Part shown: piece after piece, positions 1-39,091 of the stretch
How positions within the stretch are numbered: position 1 is the stretch's first letter
Layout of the letters: every line of letters starts with the position of its first letter
Assembly (NCBI GenBank): GCA_033675545.1
Contig: JAWDGP010004054.1
Location: 578,501-642,500 of the forward strand
From: Elysia crispata
Lineage: Eukaryota > Mollusca > Gastropoda > Plakobranchidae
Direction: 5' to 3'
Length of the DNA: 64,000 bases
Translations under genes and position numbers: made by a program
The notes under the pieces: generated by a model
What the model saw: the letters and a program-made list of their open reading frames with translations, nothing else
Databases searched by the model: none
What the model was told of the DNA's origin: nothing

Positions 1-372
1 CGCTTTGCTATGACGTTACATTCTTCTATAGATCCACACATTCCACAGAGGAAGATTGGTTATGTCAGCTCTTTTATTGATTTCTTTGTTTGAATATACA
101 TTGAAAAAAAAGGATATCCTGAAACTTAAGATCATGACTTTAAGTAGTCAACACTCAATGGTCTCTAATATTTGCATAATGACGCACGGTCCCCTCCCCC
201 CTCTCCCCTTTTCCCCTTTCCAACCCTTTTCTTTCAAGTTCCCTCTCTCCGCTTCTATTGCTCTGTAAGAGCCCTTTTACTTTTCTATCTCACTCTGTTT
301 AAATCGATCTATATCTTTCAATGGTATTCTCTCTCAGTCTACATGTTCAATACTCATTAAACCTGTCTCTGC

Positions 373-480
<108 letters not shown>

Positions 481-526
481 CCTCAAATCAATTTTCACTT
501 ATTGGTGTTGCTATTTCCCCCTCCAG

Positions 527-24667
<24,141 letters not shown>

Positions 24668-24963
24668 ATCTTCATCAGGCACAGCGAGCATCAAAGTTAA
24701 TTTTGTGCAGTGTTCTATCTGTTTTGTGTTGCAAATAGGACTTCATAAAATGATCACCATTTGAGAAGATAACTTAGAGTGACTCTCAGGACACTTCTAA
24801 CTCCAACTGAGCTTGAAAGCTTATCCACAGTTGGCCATGTTTTCATGATGTTCTAATGAAACAGGCCGAAAACAAGCAAAGATGACCACACTTGATTTTG
24901 TTTGTTGATAATGTAGTTAATCTTGGTTCAAGAAGGTGTAAATAGTTTAAACACGAAAATCAA

Positions 24964-24969
24964 AATAAA
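24964..24969 (+). promoter_or_regulatory. Polyadenylation signal for KIF19
   Basis: A canonical AATAAA lies 297 bp past the KIF19 stop codon and is followed by T/G-containing sequence. It is the first AATAAA after the stop, so a 3' UTR of about 0.3 kb is likely. Confidence 0.65.
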
Positions 24970-27029
<2,060 letters not shown>

Positions 27030-27139
27030 GCAGGCAGGCAGGCAGGCAGACAGTCAGGTAGACAGACAAACAGACAGACAGCAGAAAAAGGGGGGAGGGG
27101 AAGGCAGGCAAATAGACAGACAAGGAGACTGACTGCCTA

Positions 27140-30100
27140 GCAAAATGTTGTGAGTGAGAGATGAGATATCAAAACCAGTCCTAATGAATTAACTGTTTGA
27201 AATTTGAATTGCAGAACCAAAACAAAAAAAGCATAAATGTTTCTTTTTCTTCATGGCCCTGATAACATAATGCAATTATCACAACTAAGAAGCTCTAAAA
27301 AATAAATTGTTCTTAATATTCATAATATTTAATTCACAACCCTATAGACTGATCTGAGACATCTATACCTTCCAATCTGACATGCAAGCCATCGCTGGAT
27401 TTTTAGAAAAAAGTTAGTCAAAGAAAATATTTGTTTCTATAATGGTAGAATTATTGGAAAAGTTGTGGCAAAAGTGCTGATAACGATGTGGATATGTGTA
27501 GCAAGGTGCGGCATAAGTTCTTGTTGTGCTGGGAGGTTTGGCAACAGCACTGAAAATATAAGTGTGGCAAAAGTACTGATAATGCTGGGATGTAATGGTA
27601 AGGTGTGGCTGAAACACTGACATTGCTGGTATGTATGTGATCAGGTGTGGCAAAAGTTTAGATTATTCTGAGGTATATTTGGGTTTTAAGAAAGGCTCAG
27701 AATGGTTTTAAAATATCTTTTCACATCATTTTCAAATACGAATGAAATAGCTATTCGAAAAAATATTTATGACAACTGTTTTCCTTTTGCTTTCTTTGCC
27801 ATGATATTTTTGTCTCTAAGATCACAACCTTTTGCTTTAATATGTTTAATTGACATGTATTTCCTTAGCATGATGACAAATTAAGGTGCTTACAAATGAA
27901 TTTCACAGATAAGAAAATGTAAAAGCTCTCTATATTGCATATTGGATTACGGGTACTGTCCATAAAAACAAATGCAGTTTCACATGAACTCAATTATTCT
28001 TTTTCATGCATATTTTTAAAAGGAGAATGGCAGCTCTGAATAATCTGAGACTATAAAAAATTTTTCTTTTAGCATTTGTTCTTCTTTTATGGGGTTTTCT
28101 TTACCTTTATGGATATACTGTATCTTGCTCGCAAGGAAAAAAAAATATTCCTAAAGCAGAGTGCTTACAAGACTGCTATATTCATCCTTTTTACAGGAAA
28201 TTTTGCTGCCTCAAAATCACATTGACAAATTTCCTGGGGAAATAATGTGTAAAGAATGCTGAATTTGAAATCAGTGGGTATCAATCGTGGATTTCAACAT
28301 ATCAGATACCGCTCAGATTTCTGACTTTAACATTAAAATAAAAGCCTCAAACTTTCCCCTCATAGGGTGTAGTTTTAATATTAATATAAGTTTTAGCATG
28401 GGCTCTAGGCATCAAGCTCTATTTTTACACTTATCGCAGATTCTTTTATTCATCATAAACAAATTGATATGAAAATCAACACAGTTTGACTCCTTCATGT
28501 GTATAATGGTGCTCTCTATAAGAAACTTCTTAGGTGAAGTGGAGGGAACTCAGTATGGTATGATTATTGATATCTAAAGCATTATATCAGAATATTTTTT
28601 ATACATTGCTGCTGTATATTTCATTGATTAAATCCTCATTTGCCCTTGCATCCAGTCCAAGTGAGTTGCAGTTCCTATTTTCATATTCCAATTTAATTAT
28701 ACTTCCAAAAATGCATTCCATTCCTAACTTCATTGTCTTGAAAACTTTATGAAGAAATTAAAATGATCTGAAGAGATTTTCAAAGCCTAAGAAAATACAA
28801 AAGTGCCAAAATTTGCTGTTAAATTTATTTTTATTTTTGCTGATATAATTTTTTTAAAATCTGACTCATTAGGACTGTTTGCAAAACAAACAAATTATTT
28901 TATTTTTTTATATTTTCTGTGGTTGTTTGTATAGAAATTCACAAGTTTTAAAACTGCTGAGTATTGTCAGCTGAAACAATCAAAGCTTGCACCAAAACGT
29001 GAGTGAAAACTTTGATAGGCATAGAGCTGTTTATTTTACATCCCTGACATTATTTTTTCTTTGTGTTTTTTCAAACCTTATCCTAAGGCTGTTTCTTATA
29101 TTTCAATATTTGATAACTTACTGCTGTAAAAAAAAAAAAAACAATTTTACTCTGTAAAATATTCCAATAACTATGCATATAATATGTTGGTTCATTCAAG
29201 CAGCAAAAAAAAAAAAAAATTATACCCAAAACATGGTTTTCAGTTATGGATGTATTTGGGTTGCATCGCATATGTTTTGTATCACCTTGTGGTGTAGCAA
29301 TTACCATTTTTTCTTTGTGATGTTTTGCTTTGTTTGTCCTCTCTGCCTCTCTCCCACTCTCTTTATATATCTCTGTTTTTCACTCACTTCTGTGTTCAAA
29401 AATACATATCGGTCCTTAATCATTAATTAGTGATATAAACAGTGCATGCATCCATGAATTTTCTAAACAAGTCAGAAGCCTGACACTCCATACACCCAGA
29501 ATGGTCAGCTGCAGCAGACTTGAGAAACTTCAACAGTTCAGACACTAAAACCTTTGATTATAGGTATCTGAAATCAACGAAAATCTCCTTCAGCTGGGAA
29601 TTTCCCTTCACACAAGCACTAATATAAGTTTGTTCTATACATGTGTATGTTGTTGGGATAAAAATTTCACACCTTAGTCATAAATAGGCTTTAGTATGAT
29701 AAGAACAGTTAGCTAATTTTGTAAAATTCAAACGGTTTATTGATATGTTTTCAACATATCCATTATCATAGGTTAAAGTAAAATGAATTAGGCCCTAATT
29801 TTGTAAAGTCCCAATTTATTTGTAAATCTTTTTTTAACGTTTATTATAAAGTACAGTAGGTTAAAATGAATGGACAGCTGGGAATTCCCGAAAGGCAGTA
29901 CATCTCTTGACACTTTTTGGCGGGAATTCATGCCCTCCTAACTGGTTGTTGTGGTGGAGAGGAAAACTGTGGGCCTAGAGCTGGCACATTCAGATTGCTT
30001 TTTATTATATACAGCCAGTTAGCTTCTGAATAGGTCATGTTAGATCTATAGCAGAATACCTGTGTTTGAACTTGGCGTATAGCGTACCTTGGTTTTAAAC

Positions 30101-33100
30101 AGAGCGTCTAGATAGGCTTCTACTTCCGAAACAAACCAAGCGTTACATTTATTCTTGTAATCTGATATATTTCACGTAAATGAATTTGTGTGTGTGTGAT
30201 TGTTGTTTTTTTTGTACCGGTAATTTATTGTACATTATTTTTATAAGTTGAGGAAAGACAGTGATATGGATTTAACATAAAAAAAGAAGTGTTCGATAGA
30301 TTACTATATTTTCAATTAAGGATATCAACCATTCCTGAGAGGGTTGTGAATAGGAGCAAATTAAATCTCTTTGGAACAGGCAAACTTCTTGAGTTTAGAT
30401 CAGATTAGACTTCTGATTGAGTCAAAGAGGATCCCAACTCAGCTAGAGCTGGATAGGTGCTGCCACATTATAACTTGGCAAAGAGAATAAAGAGTGATGA
30501 TAAACTGAGATAATGAAGAGGAAACGAGGAAATCAAACCAAACTAACAAGATCTGCCCACTTGGCTTATCAGGCACTTGACATTCATGTATTCAATGTTT
30601 CAAACAAATTAAGAGACATGTAGTGATAAAGTCGCCAATACTGAATGGCACAATATGTTTTTATACTATTGGGCAATGACAACATAGACACACACAGACA
30701 CAAAACACACCACGCTCTAAACTCATGCCTTTGTTGACACCATTTTAAATCCCTCCCTTTATCACTTGGTTACACAAAGTCAAGAGAAATCTGATAGTGA
30801 TTGATCTGGAAATAGACTGGTTTCGTCTAATGATATTGACCCATCACATTACTTTATATCCAACACCAACACAGCCTTCCATATGATTTGTGGAATACCC
30901 CCAGGTAGCGGTCACTCCTACACTTTCCAGGTCTCTGCAGTGATGGTGAATGGGATGGGGCGAGTAAGGAGGAAGGTAGAATCACCACTGCCTAGGTTTT
31001 TTTTTTGTTTGTTTGCTCTTCGATCTTAGTAACAGCCACAATCATGGGGAACAGGTCCCCCCGCCGATCAGTAATATCAAGAACTCATCTAGTATCCGAA
31101 AGATAAGCCCCAATTTTAGTTTGATTTTCGTTCCTCATGGGCCCAGAGTCTTTTACAGTTAGTTCCAAAAGGAACATAATTTCATCTTTTTATTGAATGA
31201 TATTCTTAACAAAGATACAAAAGACTGAAGTGTTTTCAAAAGAGACTGATGTCTCAAATGGGCTTGCTAATGAGTACCCAGTAGTATATTATCTATCTTG
31301 AAGCACCCATCTTGGAGCGTAAGTGCCGATAAAATGGCGCATCCCGGAAGGATTTTCCCCACGACCACGCCAACATCTGGGCACTAGACAGTACTGAGGT
31401 TCAACGTTAAATATATTTTAAAAATGCATTGCTATAAAATGTTGATGAAAAAAAAAATCAAGTCATGGTTTTAAAACATTGTTATTGCATATTGATTTGA
31501 AAAATAGAAAATTCCAAATATCTTATACTAGATAACTCACTGATAAAATACGCCTCTTTTATTTTTATTTAAAAATACTACGTAAGCATGTAAGCGAATC
31601 AAAAAAAAAAAAAAAAAGATTATCATCCATATTTCAGTCTTATAAATTTTTCATTGCCTTTTTGTCTTACTTTTATTCTTTTAATATTAAAGCAGAAATG
31701 ACATTTAGGACTGCAGGGTTTATGATTATATTATTGAAATGTGGGGATATTTTTTTAAAAATTATTACTTTCTTTTAGTTTTAAAATGTTTTTAAGATAC
31801 AGTATAATTATGATCAATCGCTCTTTTCTTTATAAGCTAATCAATTTTGATCTTATGTTTTCATTACTGATTAACTTCATCGTTGGACTTTGCTGGGAGA
31901 AAATAAAAATCTTTATAATGTTCTGTTGCCAAAATAAAGCACTTTTTCATAATGCAGTCATTTCCTATGCAAAAATTAAAATGATCCTTCCTGAATTGGC
32001 AGTCACTTGTGATAAGGAACAACTTTTAAACCTTTTCCTCTCTTTCATAAGTATAAAACAGCTTTGCAAAATTCTTGCAAAATGTATTTATTTGAAAAAT
32101 TTTTATTAAATTACATAGATCGACCTACGGAAACAAAACCTCACTGCGTATATTTGGGCAATTTTTAGCAATACATTTTTCGGCAATTTTGGGTAAATTT
32201 ATATATTTTGATTTCAAATGCAAGGATAGAAAGTTTATTTTTGTTTTCTAAATGTTGTAAGATGTATCATGTTTTTAGTTACGGCCGTAGGCTGTTTATT
32301 CGTTACAATTGTGATTTGTTAGGACTACCCATGACGTTTGGTGGACGAAAAGACGATTTCAGATTTGTTTGGTAAATTAATGTCAACGCGTCAACATGTA
32401 GATTCTCTTATTTAAAAAAAAAAAAAAAATTTGGTCGGAAACAATCTTCCAGTATTGTATTTCTAACTGATCTTGGCAACGATCTATGTAAGATTCTTTG
32501 ATCGTTGCGAAATGGGCCTCCCTGTTGAAGAGAGAATGAATCGAATTGAGTTGCAACTTACTTTTCGGTCCATTTATTTTCGGATCAAACCACAAGTCGT
32601 CACTTTGCAGAACAAACCCATACCTAAAAGTGTTTGGACATAGCAGCCAAGAATAAGCACTAAATCAAAATTAGCCGCGCGTTTAATGAGAGCAAGATAT
32701 AGATTTAGATAATGCAAAAGGTGGTACTTTGCCCGAAAGGTCCTATTTTAACTTTTTGTTTAGACTAGCCTGCATATAAATTTTTTAATAGCTGTCGACC
32801 TGGAAGACGTTCTTCTTTCACCATTTACCATGAGAAAACCCTTGTTATATTAGTTTTACACCTTCTGCTCCTAAAGAGCTATATGATGATTATTAACGAA
32901 TCCAGTACACACAACTTAACTGTTGTTTTTTCCTCGCGGGCCAAGCTTAACCCGTCTGTGTGAATCGAGGCAAAACGACCCGCAAGCATTTTTTTTTCAA
33001 TAGGGCTACACGGCTGTAAAATGTTTATTCCGTCTGTGCAGTTTATTCAAAAGGTCTATTGAGTTTGAGCATAAATGTTAAAGGAAAAAGAGAACGAGAA

Positions 33101-34750
33101 AGACAAAAATTCCTTGTGAACTTGAGATTTTAATTCACTGAAAATATGGGTTTTTGGGAGCATTAAAAAAAAATATTTTCATAAAATTCACAAAAACTCG
33201 AAGAAAAAAAATCTGTCAAAAGTGAAGGTTCGAAAATAATTTTTGTGTTGCATACAACAAAAAGCTCTATAATATAATAGTCAGGATGAATCTTTTAAAT
33301 TCATTTTGGATAGTTAAATAACACAAGTTTTTAGCACAGTCAGTGTAAACATTTCGCATTGTTTATAACAGATATTCAATAATGGCCAGTATTTTTTCCA
33401 AAACTCAATAGTCAATCACAAACAGAATGAACCATGAACTTTTTAATTTTTTTTTTACAGTACAAGCATCAACTATAGTCATGATATAAATTTTTAATGT
33501 TGTTTTTAAGTTAAGCTTCATTCATGATCAGGATAAGCATGCGTCCATTTTTTAAAAGGGATTCGACCATTTCATTAGCTTAAGAATTTTTTTCTTTTCA
33601 CTTTTAGCGTTTTACAATATAACTGTGTGTTGTGCACGCCTACTCCTTAATTGGTATCGTAAAACAGAACAAAATGGAATTCACGATTTACATTATACTG
33701 AAGAGTGATTATCATTGTGCACACTTTGGCACTTGAAATATTATGAAATCAGTTGAGCATAATATAATTTATAAAACTACATAACATTAACCCATGGCTT
33801 ACTATGTTTTTAATAAACTCTATACTTTAAATTCAAACTCAGCCATCTTTATGTTAATCTGTCTCTTTCCCCATGCTATTACCCACCTAGAAAGATCATA
33901 CACCAAACTAAATTCTCAGCAAAACCATGCATCCATTATGAAACAATAACTAAAACAATTATAAAGAAACATTTTTTTTGTAAACCTATTTCATTACTAT
34001 TGCCATTTTTCTTCTATGAGCATAATTAACAACAAATAAAAAAGTAACAAATCAGGTGAAATGGAAGTTTTGATAATGCGACTTAACTCTACATAGGAAA
34101 TTTTAAGTCTGTAATTGATTTGATAAATGTGATAATGATGGTATTCACATTCACTGCTTTAGGAAATTGTTTTGAACAATCTAGTTGAAAACAAAATAAA
34201 TTTAGAAAATAGAAACATAAAAAAGCTATGAGAAACACAGGCCAAAAAAGGCGAGGTCAAAATCTCCATCTTAAGTCTGAAGACCAACCCGAGTTGATGC
34301 CAAATGATATCCTAGTGAGTTTTTTACTTTGTCAGGCGTGTTTTACTGAAAAACTCGAATTCCTTGAAATATACCCTCTAATTTCGTGCAATCGCTTTGC
34401 TCTGTCAACATATCCAATTAAATAAGTCTCTAGCAACCATTCCTAGGTATATCAAGAAGAACTGAACTTTGTTGTGAAAGGTTTGGTTTTTAAGTCACAT
34501 TTAATTGCCCTTAGATTAAGAGATCTCAAGTCTAAAACCTTATGCAGCCTTTATACAGAAGTTAAATCCTAAGAATAAGATCACCGCTGGTTTTTGATAG
34601 GCGAGTAAAAGTAGCCCGATCAAAATATTAAAATACTGTGCAGAAATCATTTATACAAGAGTTCAACACTGATGTCACGCTGATGGTGAATTATTGGGCG
34701 TGTAAAAACAGCGAACCAATCGAATAAATACACTCTTTCTTGCTTATCTG
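27140..34750. other. Gene-free AT-rich intergenic region
   Basis: No open frame here shows a recognisable family, length or splice structure. The only structure seen is a decayed minisatellite at 27,464-27,655 and homopolymer runs. It may include unannotated noncoding transcripts, but nothing supports one. Confidence 0.6.
27464..27655. repeat. Degenerate minisatellite, unit about 42 bp
   Basis: Four to five diverged units each start with GTGTGGC(A/T)AAAGT.CTGA and contain TGCTGG.ATGT.. then AAGGTGTGGC. Divergence is high, so the array is old. Confidence 0.6.
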
Positions 34751-34761
34751 TTCCTCTTTCA

Positions 34762-34764
<3 letters not shown>

Positions 34765-34855
<91 letters not shown>

Positions 34856-34900
34856 ATATTTTTATGTAAAAGCTATGGTTTTCTGTCTGTGTGTCTGCCT

Positions 34901-34941
<41 letters not shown>

Positions 34942-34977
34942 CTCTTTCTTTACATGAGAATGAATTTAATTCAAGAA

Positions 34978-35026
<49 letters not shown>
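34765..35026. repeat. Compound (AT)n-(GT)n-(CT)n-(AT)n array
   Basis: (AT)n at 34,765-34,843 passes into (GT)n, then (CT)n at 34,901-34,944, a short unique block, then (AT)n at 34,980-35,026. Confidence 0.95.
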
Positions 35027-35029
<3 letters not shown>

Positions 35030-35237
35030 GTTCTAAAAAAAATACTTTGAAAATATAATATCAGTCCAGGTTAAGTCAATATGAATTTTTTTTTTCTAAA
35101 TTCTTTTCTTAATTCATTTGATCTTCAATTATATAAACAATCTTTACACTAACTTTACAGTAATCTCTCTTTCTCTCTCCAATTTTCTGTCTACTAACCT
35201 ATCAGTTTCCTATCGTTCTATCGATTTATCTCTTTCT

Positions 35238-35240
<3 letters not shown>

Positions 35241-35314
<74 letters not shown>
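35241..35314. repeat. C-run and (CT)n microsatellite
   Basis: Nine C residues, then about 65 bp of CT repeat. The 3' flank (catgagcatgaatttaattt) repeats the flank of the CT array at 34,901, so the two arrays are copies of one locus. Confidence 0.93.
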
Positions 35315-35317
<3 letters not shown>

Positions 35318-36643
35318 ACGCTCTTAACATGAGCATGAATTTAATTTAAGACAGGATAAATTCAAATTCATTTATCAATATACATTTTAAATACTATATC
35401 GCCCAAAAGGTTTTCAAAAAATAAATTTTCCTGCAACAAAAAAAGCGATACAGTTCATTGTCAAATGACGTCAATCCTGAGAAGAACTAATGCATGGAAG
35501 GGCGCTTAACTCGGGTTGTCGAAGAGTCACCCTCTTAATCTGGCGCTCAGGCCGTTCCGAGTAAGTCTAAACCATAGGACTGGGGTAGAACAGGTTATGA
35601 GACATTAGAGTATCACAGATTCCCCTCCAGAAACCTCGTGGCCCATCATCACAGACAATGCTGTTGCCTTTCAGGCATGAACCGAGTGGAAGAGATTCTA
35701 GACTTTGTAGCGACTGCATTTATGAAGAAGGCTGAGATCGAATACATCTGCAAAATTAACAGAAACATGAAGCCGTCGCAAACATTTTATCTTGGACTGC
35801 TGAAGCTTGCACCGGTTGGGCCTAAGGCGCTGACATGCTGATGCTACCTCAATTTGAAATCCTGCTCATTAACAAGCGAAAAACAATTACCAGAGAAGAC
35901 GTTTCGACAACATTGCAGGTGAAAATGGTCATCTATGGTTGCCAACAGGTTTCATGGTCACGTATTTATATGGTCCAGCCCAGGCAGATATCACCCCGCA
36001 GTAAGGAGTTCCCATCATTCCAGTCGTCCCAACCAAAGAGACGGGAAGTCGCACGGACGAGGAATGCATGTTGCGGATTGAGGGGGCTCGCAATCCCACT
36101 TTAGATACCAAATTGGAAAAAAAAATTCTCTACACTTGACCTAGAGACCCAGTCTTGCTTACATTTGGATATACACAGCATCACCTGTGCCTGCTCACTT
36201 TAATCTGCTTAACCATTTTGGGATGCGTGACAAAGGAGAATGTAAATATTAAGTGCTGCTCGGATGAGAATGAAGCCTTATTCAGAGCCGTCTTGAAATA
36301 TGAGTGTTTTAACTTCCACGTTGTATTAGACTTCAAATAGTATACTGTTACTACGGATATTGTAAGCAGGCTCGAGTGTCAATAGAAATAATTTAAAAAA
36401 TAAAGTTTCAAAACTGTCACTAGCGCGGTGGAGGAAAGTTTTGGTTACCGTCCCGTCTGCAAGAGGAAACGCAGTGTGAGATTTTCTACTGAATCTGAGA
36501 AACTTCTGTGTCGTTAACACTGCATGAATCAGCAGAGACCCGTTAGAGATTCTGTCTCGGTTGAACACACTTACGAACGCTCCTTTGAGATTCCGGCAAG
36601 GGTTTTCTTAGTTGAGAATGCAAAAAGTGAGCCTCAGGATGAT

Positions 36644-36747
36644 CCATCCTTGACCACTGGACAGGTAGTGTTACTAGGCCATCCTTGACCACCGGACAGA
36701 TGGTGTTACTAAGCCATCCTTGACCACGGACAGATGGTGTTACTAGG
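36644..36747. repeat. 35-bp tandem repeat, three copies
   Basis: Unit ccatccttgaccac.ggacag followed by .tggtgttactagg, present three times with two or three substitutions and one deletion. Confidence 0.92.
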
Positions 36748-38320
36748 CTCTACGAACGTAGAAACAGGTGCCACCACAGCTATAGCTTAGTTTGAGGTGG
36801 AGAGGGCGGAAAGGGGGGTGGGGGGTGGGGGGGGGGGGGGTAGATCATTGCTCCACCCACCAATCAGAGAACTTGGGGCACTTGAATAGAGTGCGCACCA
36901 ACTCACTCAGTACGAACAGCAAAATAAAGAGTAGCTGAAAGAAGATTCGTATCAAGAGTTTGCGACGCAAACTCAATTCTAGTGATTTCCTGGAGAAGAC
37001 GTCCCCCGATGAGGGGGGCGACCTTGGCTACCATGGTCGACATATCAAGAGGTTTTTTTTTTCAACTCATGCGGCGAGATTGCGGACTGCTGCGGACTTC
37101 AGTAAAAAAGATGGTCGAGTTTCAATCAGAGCGAAGATCCCATTTATAATGAACTATGGAAGTCGCTAACCCTAGCATCCAAGTTTGATAATCCCATTTC
37201 ACACACGCACAGAGATATGTGAACCCTGTCAGTAGCTTTGCGGAGGAGTAGGAGGCCATGAAGCTCATAAAAAAGTGATAGAAGTCCTGCACGATTTATT
37301 TTGGGAGGAGTCAAAAATTTTGCCATATCGATATCGTTTTTCATTGGGCAGAAATGACACGTCTGTAAGTTTGATCGAAAGAACTGCCTACCCGACGACT
37401 CTCATCCTCCTACGAGGATTTGCTTCAGGCCCTTCCTGATATTTTTTGTACGATGAAGGATCACTTTGTGGACCGTCGGCCCGGAAATATGGTTTCTTTG
37501 AAATAACAATCCGTGAATTTATCCTTTAAAATATTCATCACAACTAAAGACAAATTACATATTTGAAATCCGCGCCGAAAAATAACGAAGTCATACGCAA
37601 GGGAGCTTGAACAGAACATTTTTTTGAGGAAAGAAATTTTAAAAACATAGGTCTGCATGTGTTAACCGCCACCACAGCACACACCATCTTTTGTTACGCG
37701 CACATTCCAAATTTATATTGCTCGATAATGATCACAAATATTAATCGAACAAAGGATCGTCGAATGTAAATAAAGAAGACGCAAAGCGATGACACTGATA
37801 TCATTCGTAAGTTTTATGATCTAAAAGACTGCATTCGTTTCATCGCGAAGTGTAAATGTGGCATTAGATAAAGACTGAAGATTGGAGAAGCAACAACGCT
37901 TTTTGTTTACAAATCCGAACCCTTTCCAAGCGATAAGCCTGAGGGTGGCAACTGGTGCGTACAGCCAGGGAATAAGTCTACATTTGTCTTGTTTCATTCA
38001 AGTTAAGTGCAGTGCCTTAGCAATTCCCCAGTCAAGCCTAAGAATAGGATTTGCTAAGGAGGTCCAGCCCAATCAACAGAAAGCTTGTCCAAAAGATTCG
38101 AATGCGTGAACTCCGCACTCCCTGAACCCTCTTAGCCTGACACTAAACAGATAGAAGGAAACTCTGCCAGTAGATCTGGACTAGATCTAAATGATAAAAT
38201 TAATAATTGTACGTCTAGCTTCGTAATTGGACGATTCGGCTCATCTGACAATCAAGGTGGGAAAAAAAAAAAAAACATCCGCTGATTTTAGCTTACCATA
38301 CTTGGGGGATTAGGAATTTT

Positions 38321-38321
38321 C

Positions 38322-38395
<74 letters not shown>

Positions 38396-38396
38396 G
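38321..38396. repeat. (ATT)n microsatellite
   Basis: About 25 uninterrupted ATT triplets. Confidence 0.95.
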
Positions 38397-38918
38397 TTCA
38401 TATTTTTCTATTTTTTTCCCTTTCATGCAAAGGACTTTATTTCTGTTTCTTTGAATAATGATTGCACGAACCGAGTTGTTCTCAGCCACTGGTATGTTAT
38501 CTCCATGAGTTCTGTTTGTGGTTCACAGCCGCATAGCTTATTAGCTAGACTCATAAAAAATGATAAATTATGGTTGGTGCTTTACCCATCATCATCTTAG
38601 TCATTTCAATATGAAATATTTTGTTGAGGAAAGTTTTCACTTATCAAAAATAAAAATGTATATAGTAATTTATATATGATTATTCTGGGATAGGAAAACC
38701 AACCGACAACTATTTAATGTATTCAAACATGCAGATCTGGTTGTCCCAGACACAAAGAGTGCACATATGTAACTTAATCATATAGAAGTAATTTTCATAA
38801 AAAACAACAACTAAAACTCGTCCTTCAAAAATGATGTTATAGGCTGTAAGGTGAAAATTAGGATGTGAAATGTGAAAAAAAAAAGGTTTTTTGTTCAGTT
38901 TTATAAAATACATCGGTT

Positions 38919-38980
<62 letters not shown>

Positions 38981-38981
38981 C
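38919..38981. repeat. (GTT)n microsatellite
   Basis: About 20 uninterrupted TTG/GTT triplets, about 110 bp past the stop codon of the GIMAP-like gene. Confidence 0.95.
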
Positions 38982-39051
38982 TAAACTTTTGTATAACTAT
39001 ACAGGTGCGTAGACGAAAATTATAAGATTAATTTAAAGAGACATGTAGAGT

Positions 39052-39057
39052 TTTATT
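39052..39057 (-). promoter_or_regulatory. Polyadenylation signal for the GIMAP-like gene
   Basis: AATAAA on the minus strand (tttatt on plus) 35 bp past the stop codon. Its position supports the unspliced 3' end of the gene. Confidence 0.6.
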
Positions 39058-39091
39058 GTTGCCAGAACGGATTGAGCTGGCAAGGAATATT

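Larger units (their letters stand above)
35360..39050. other. Intergenic region with small satellites
   Basis: Contains the 35-bp triplicate at 36,644-36,747, an (ATT)n array at 38,321-38,396 and a (GTT)n array at 38,919-38,981. Several open frames of 60-90 codons near 35,640-36,340 have no recognisable family and no splice context. They are not called. Confidence 0.6.

Noticed and set aside
35638-36104. Two open frames of 67 and 89 codons as a small gene
   Set aside because: No recognisable motif, no splice or start context, and composition similar to intergenic flank.
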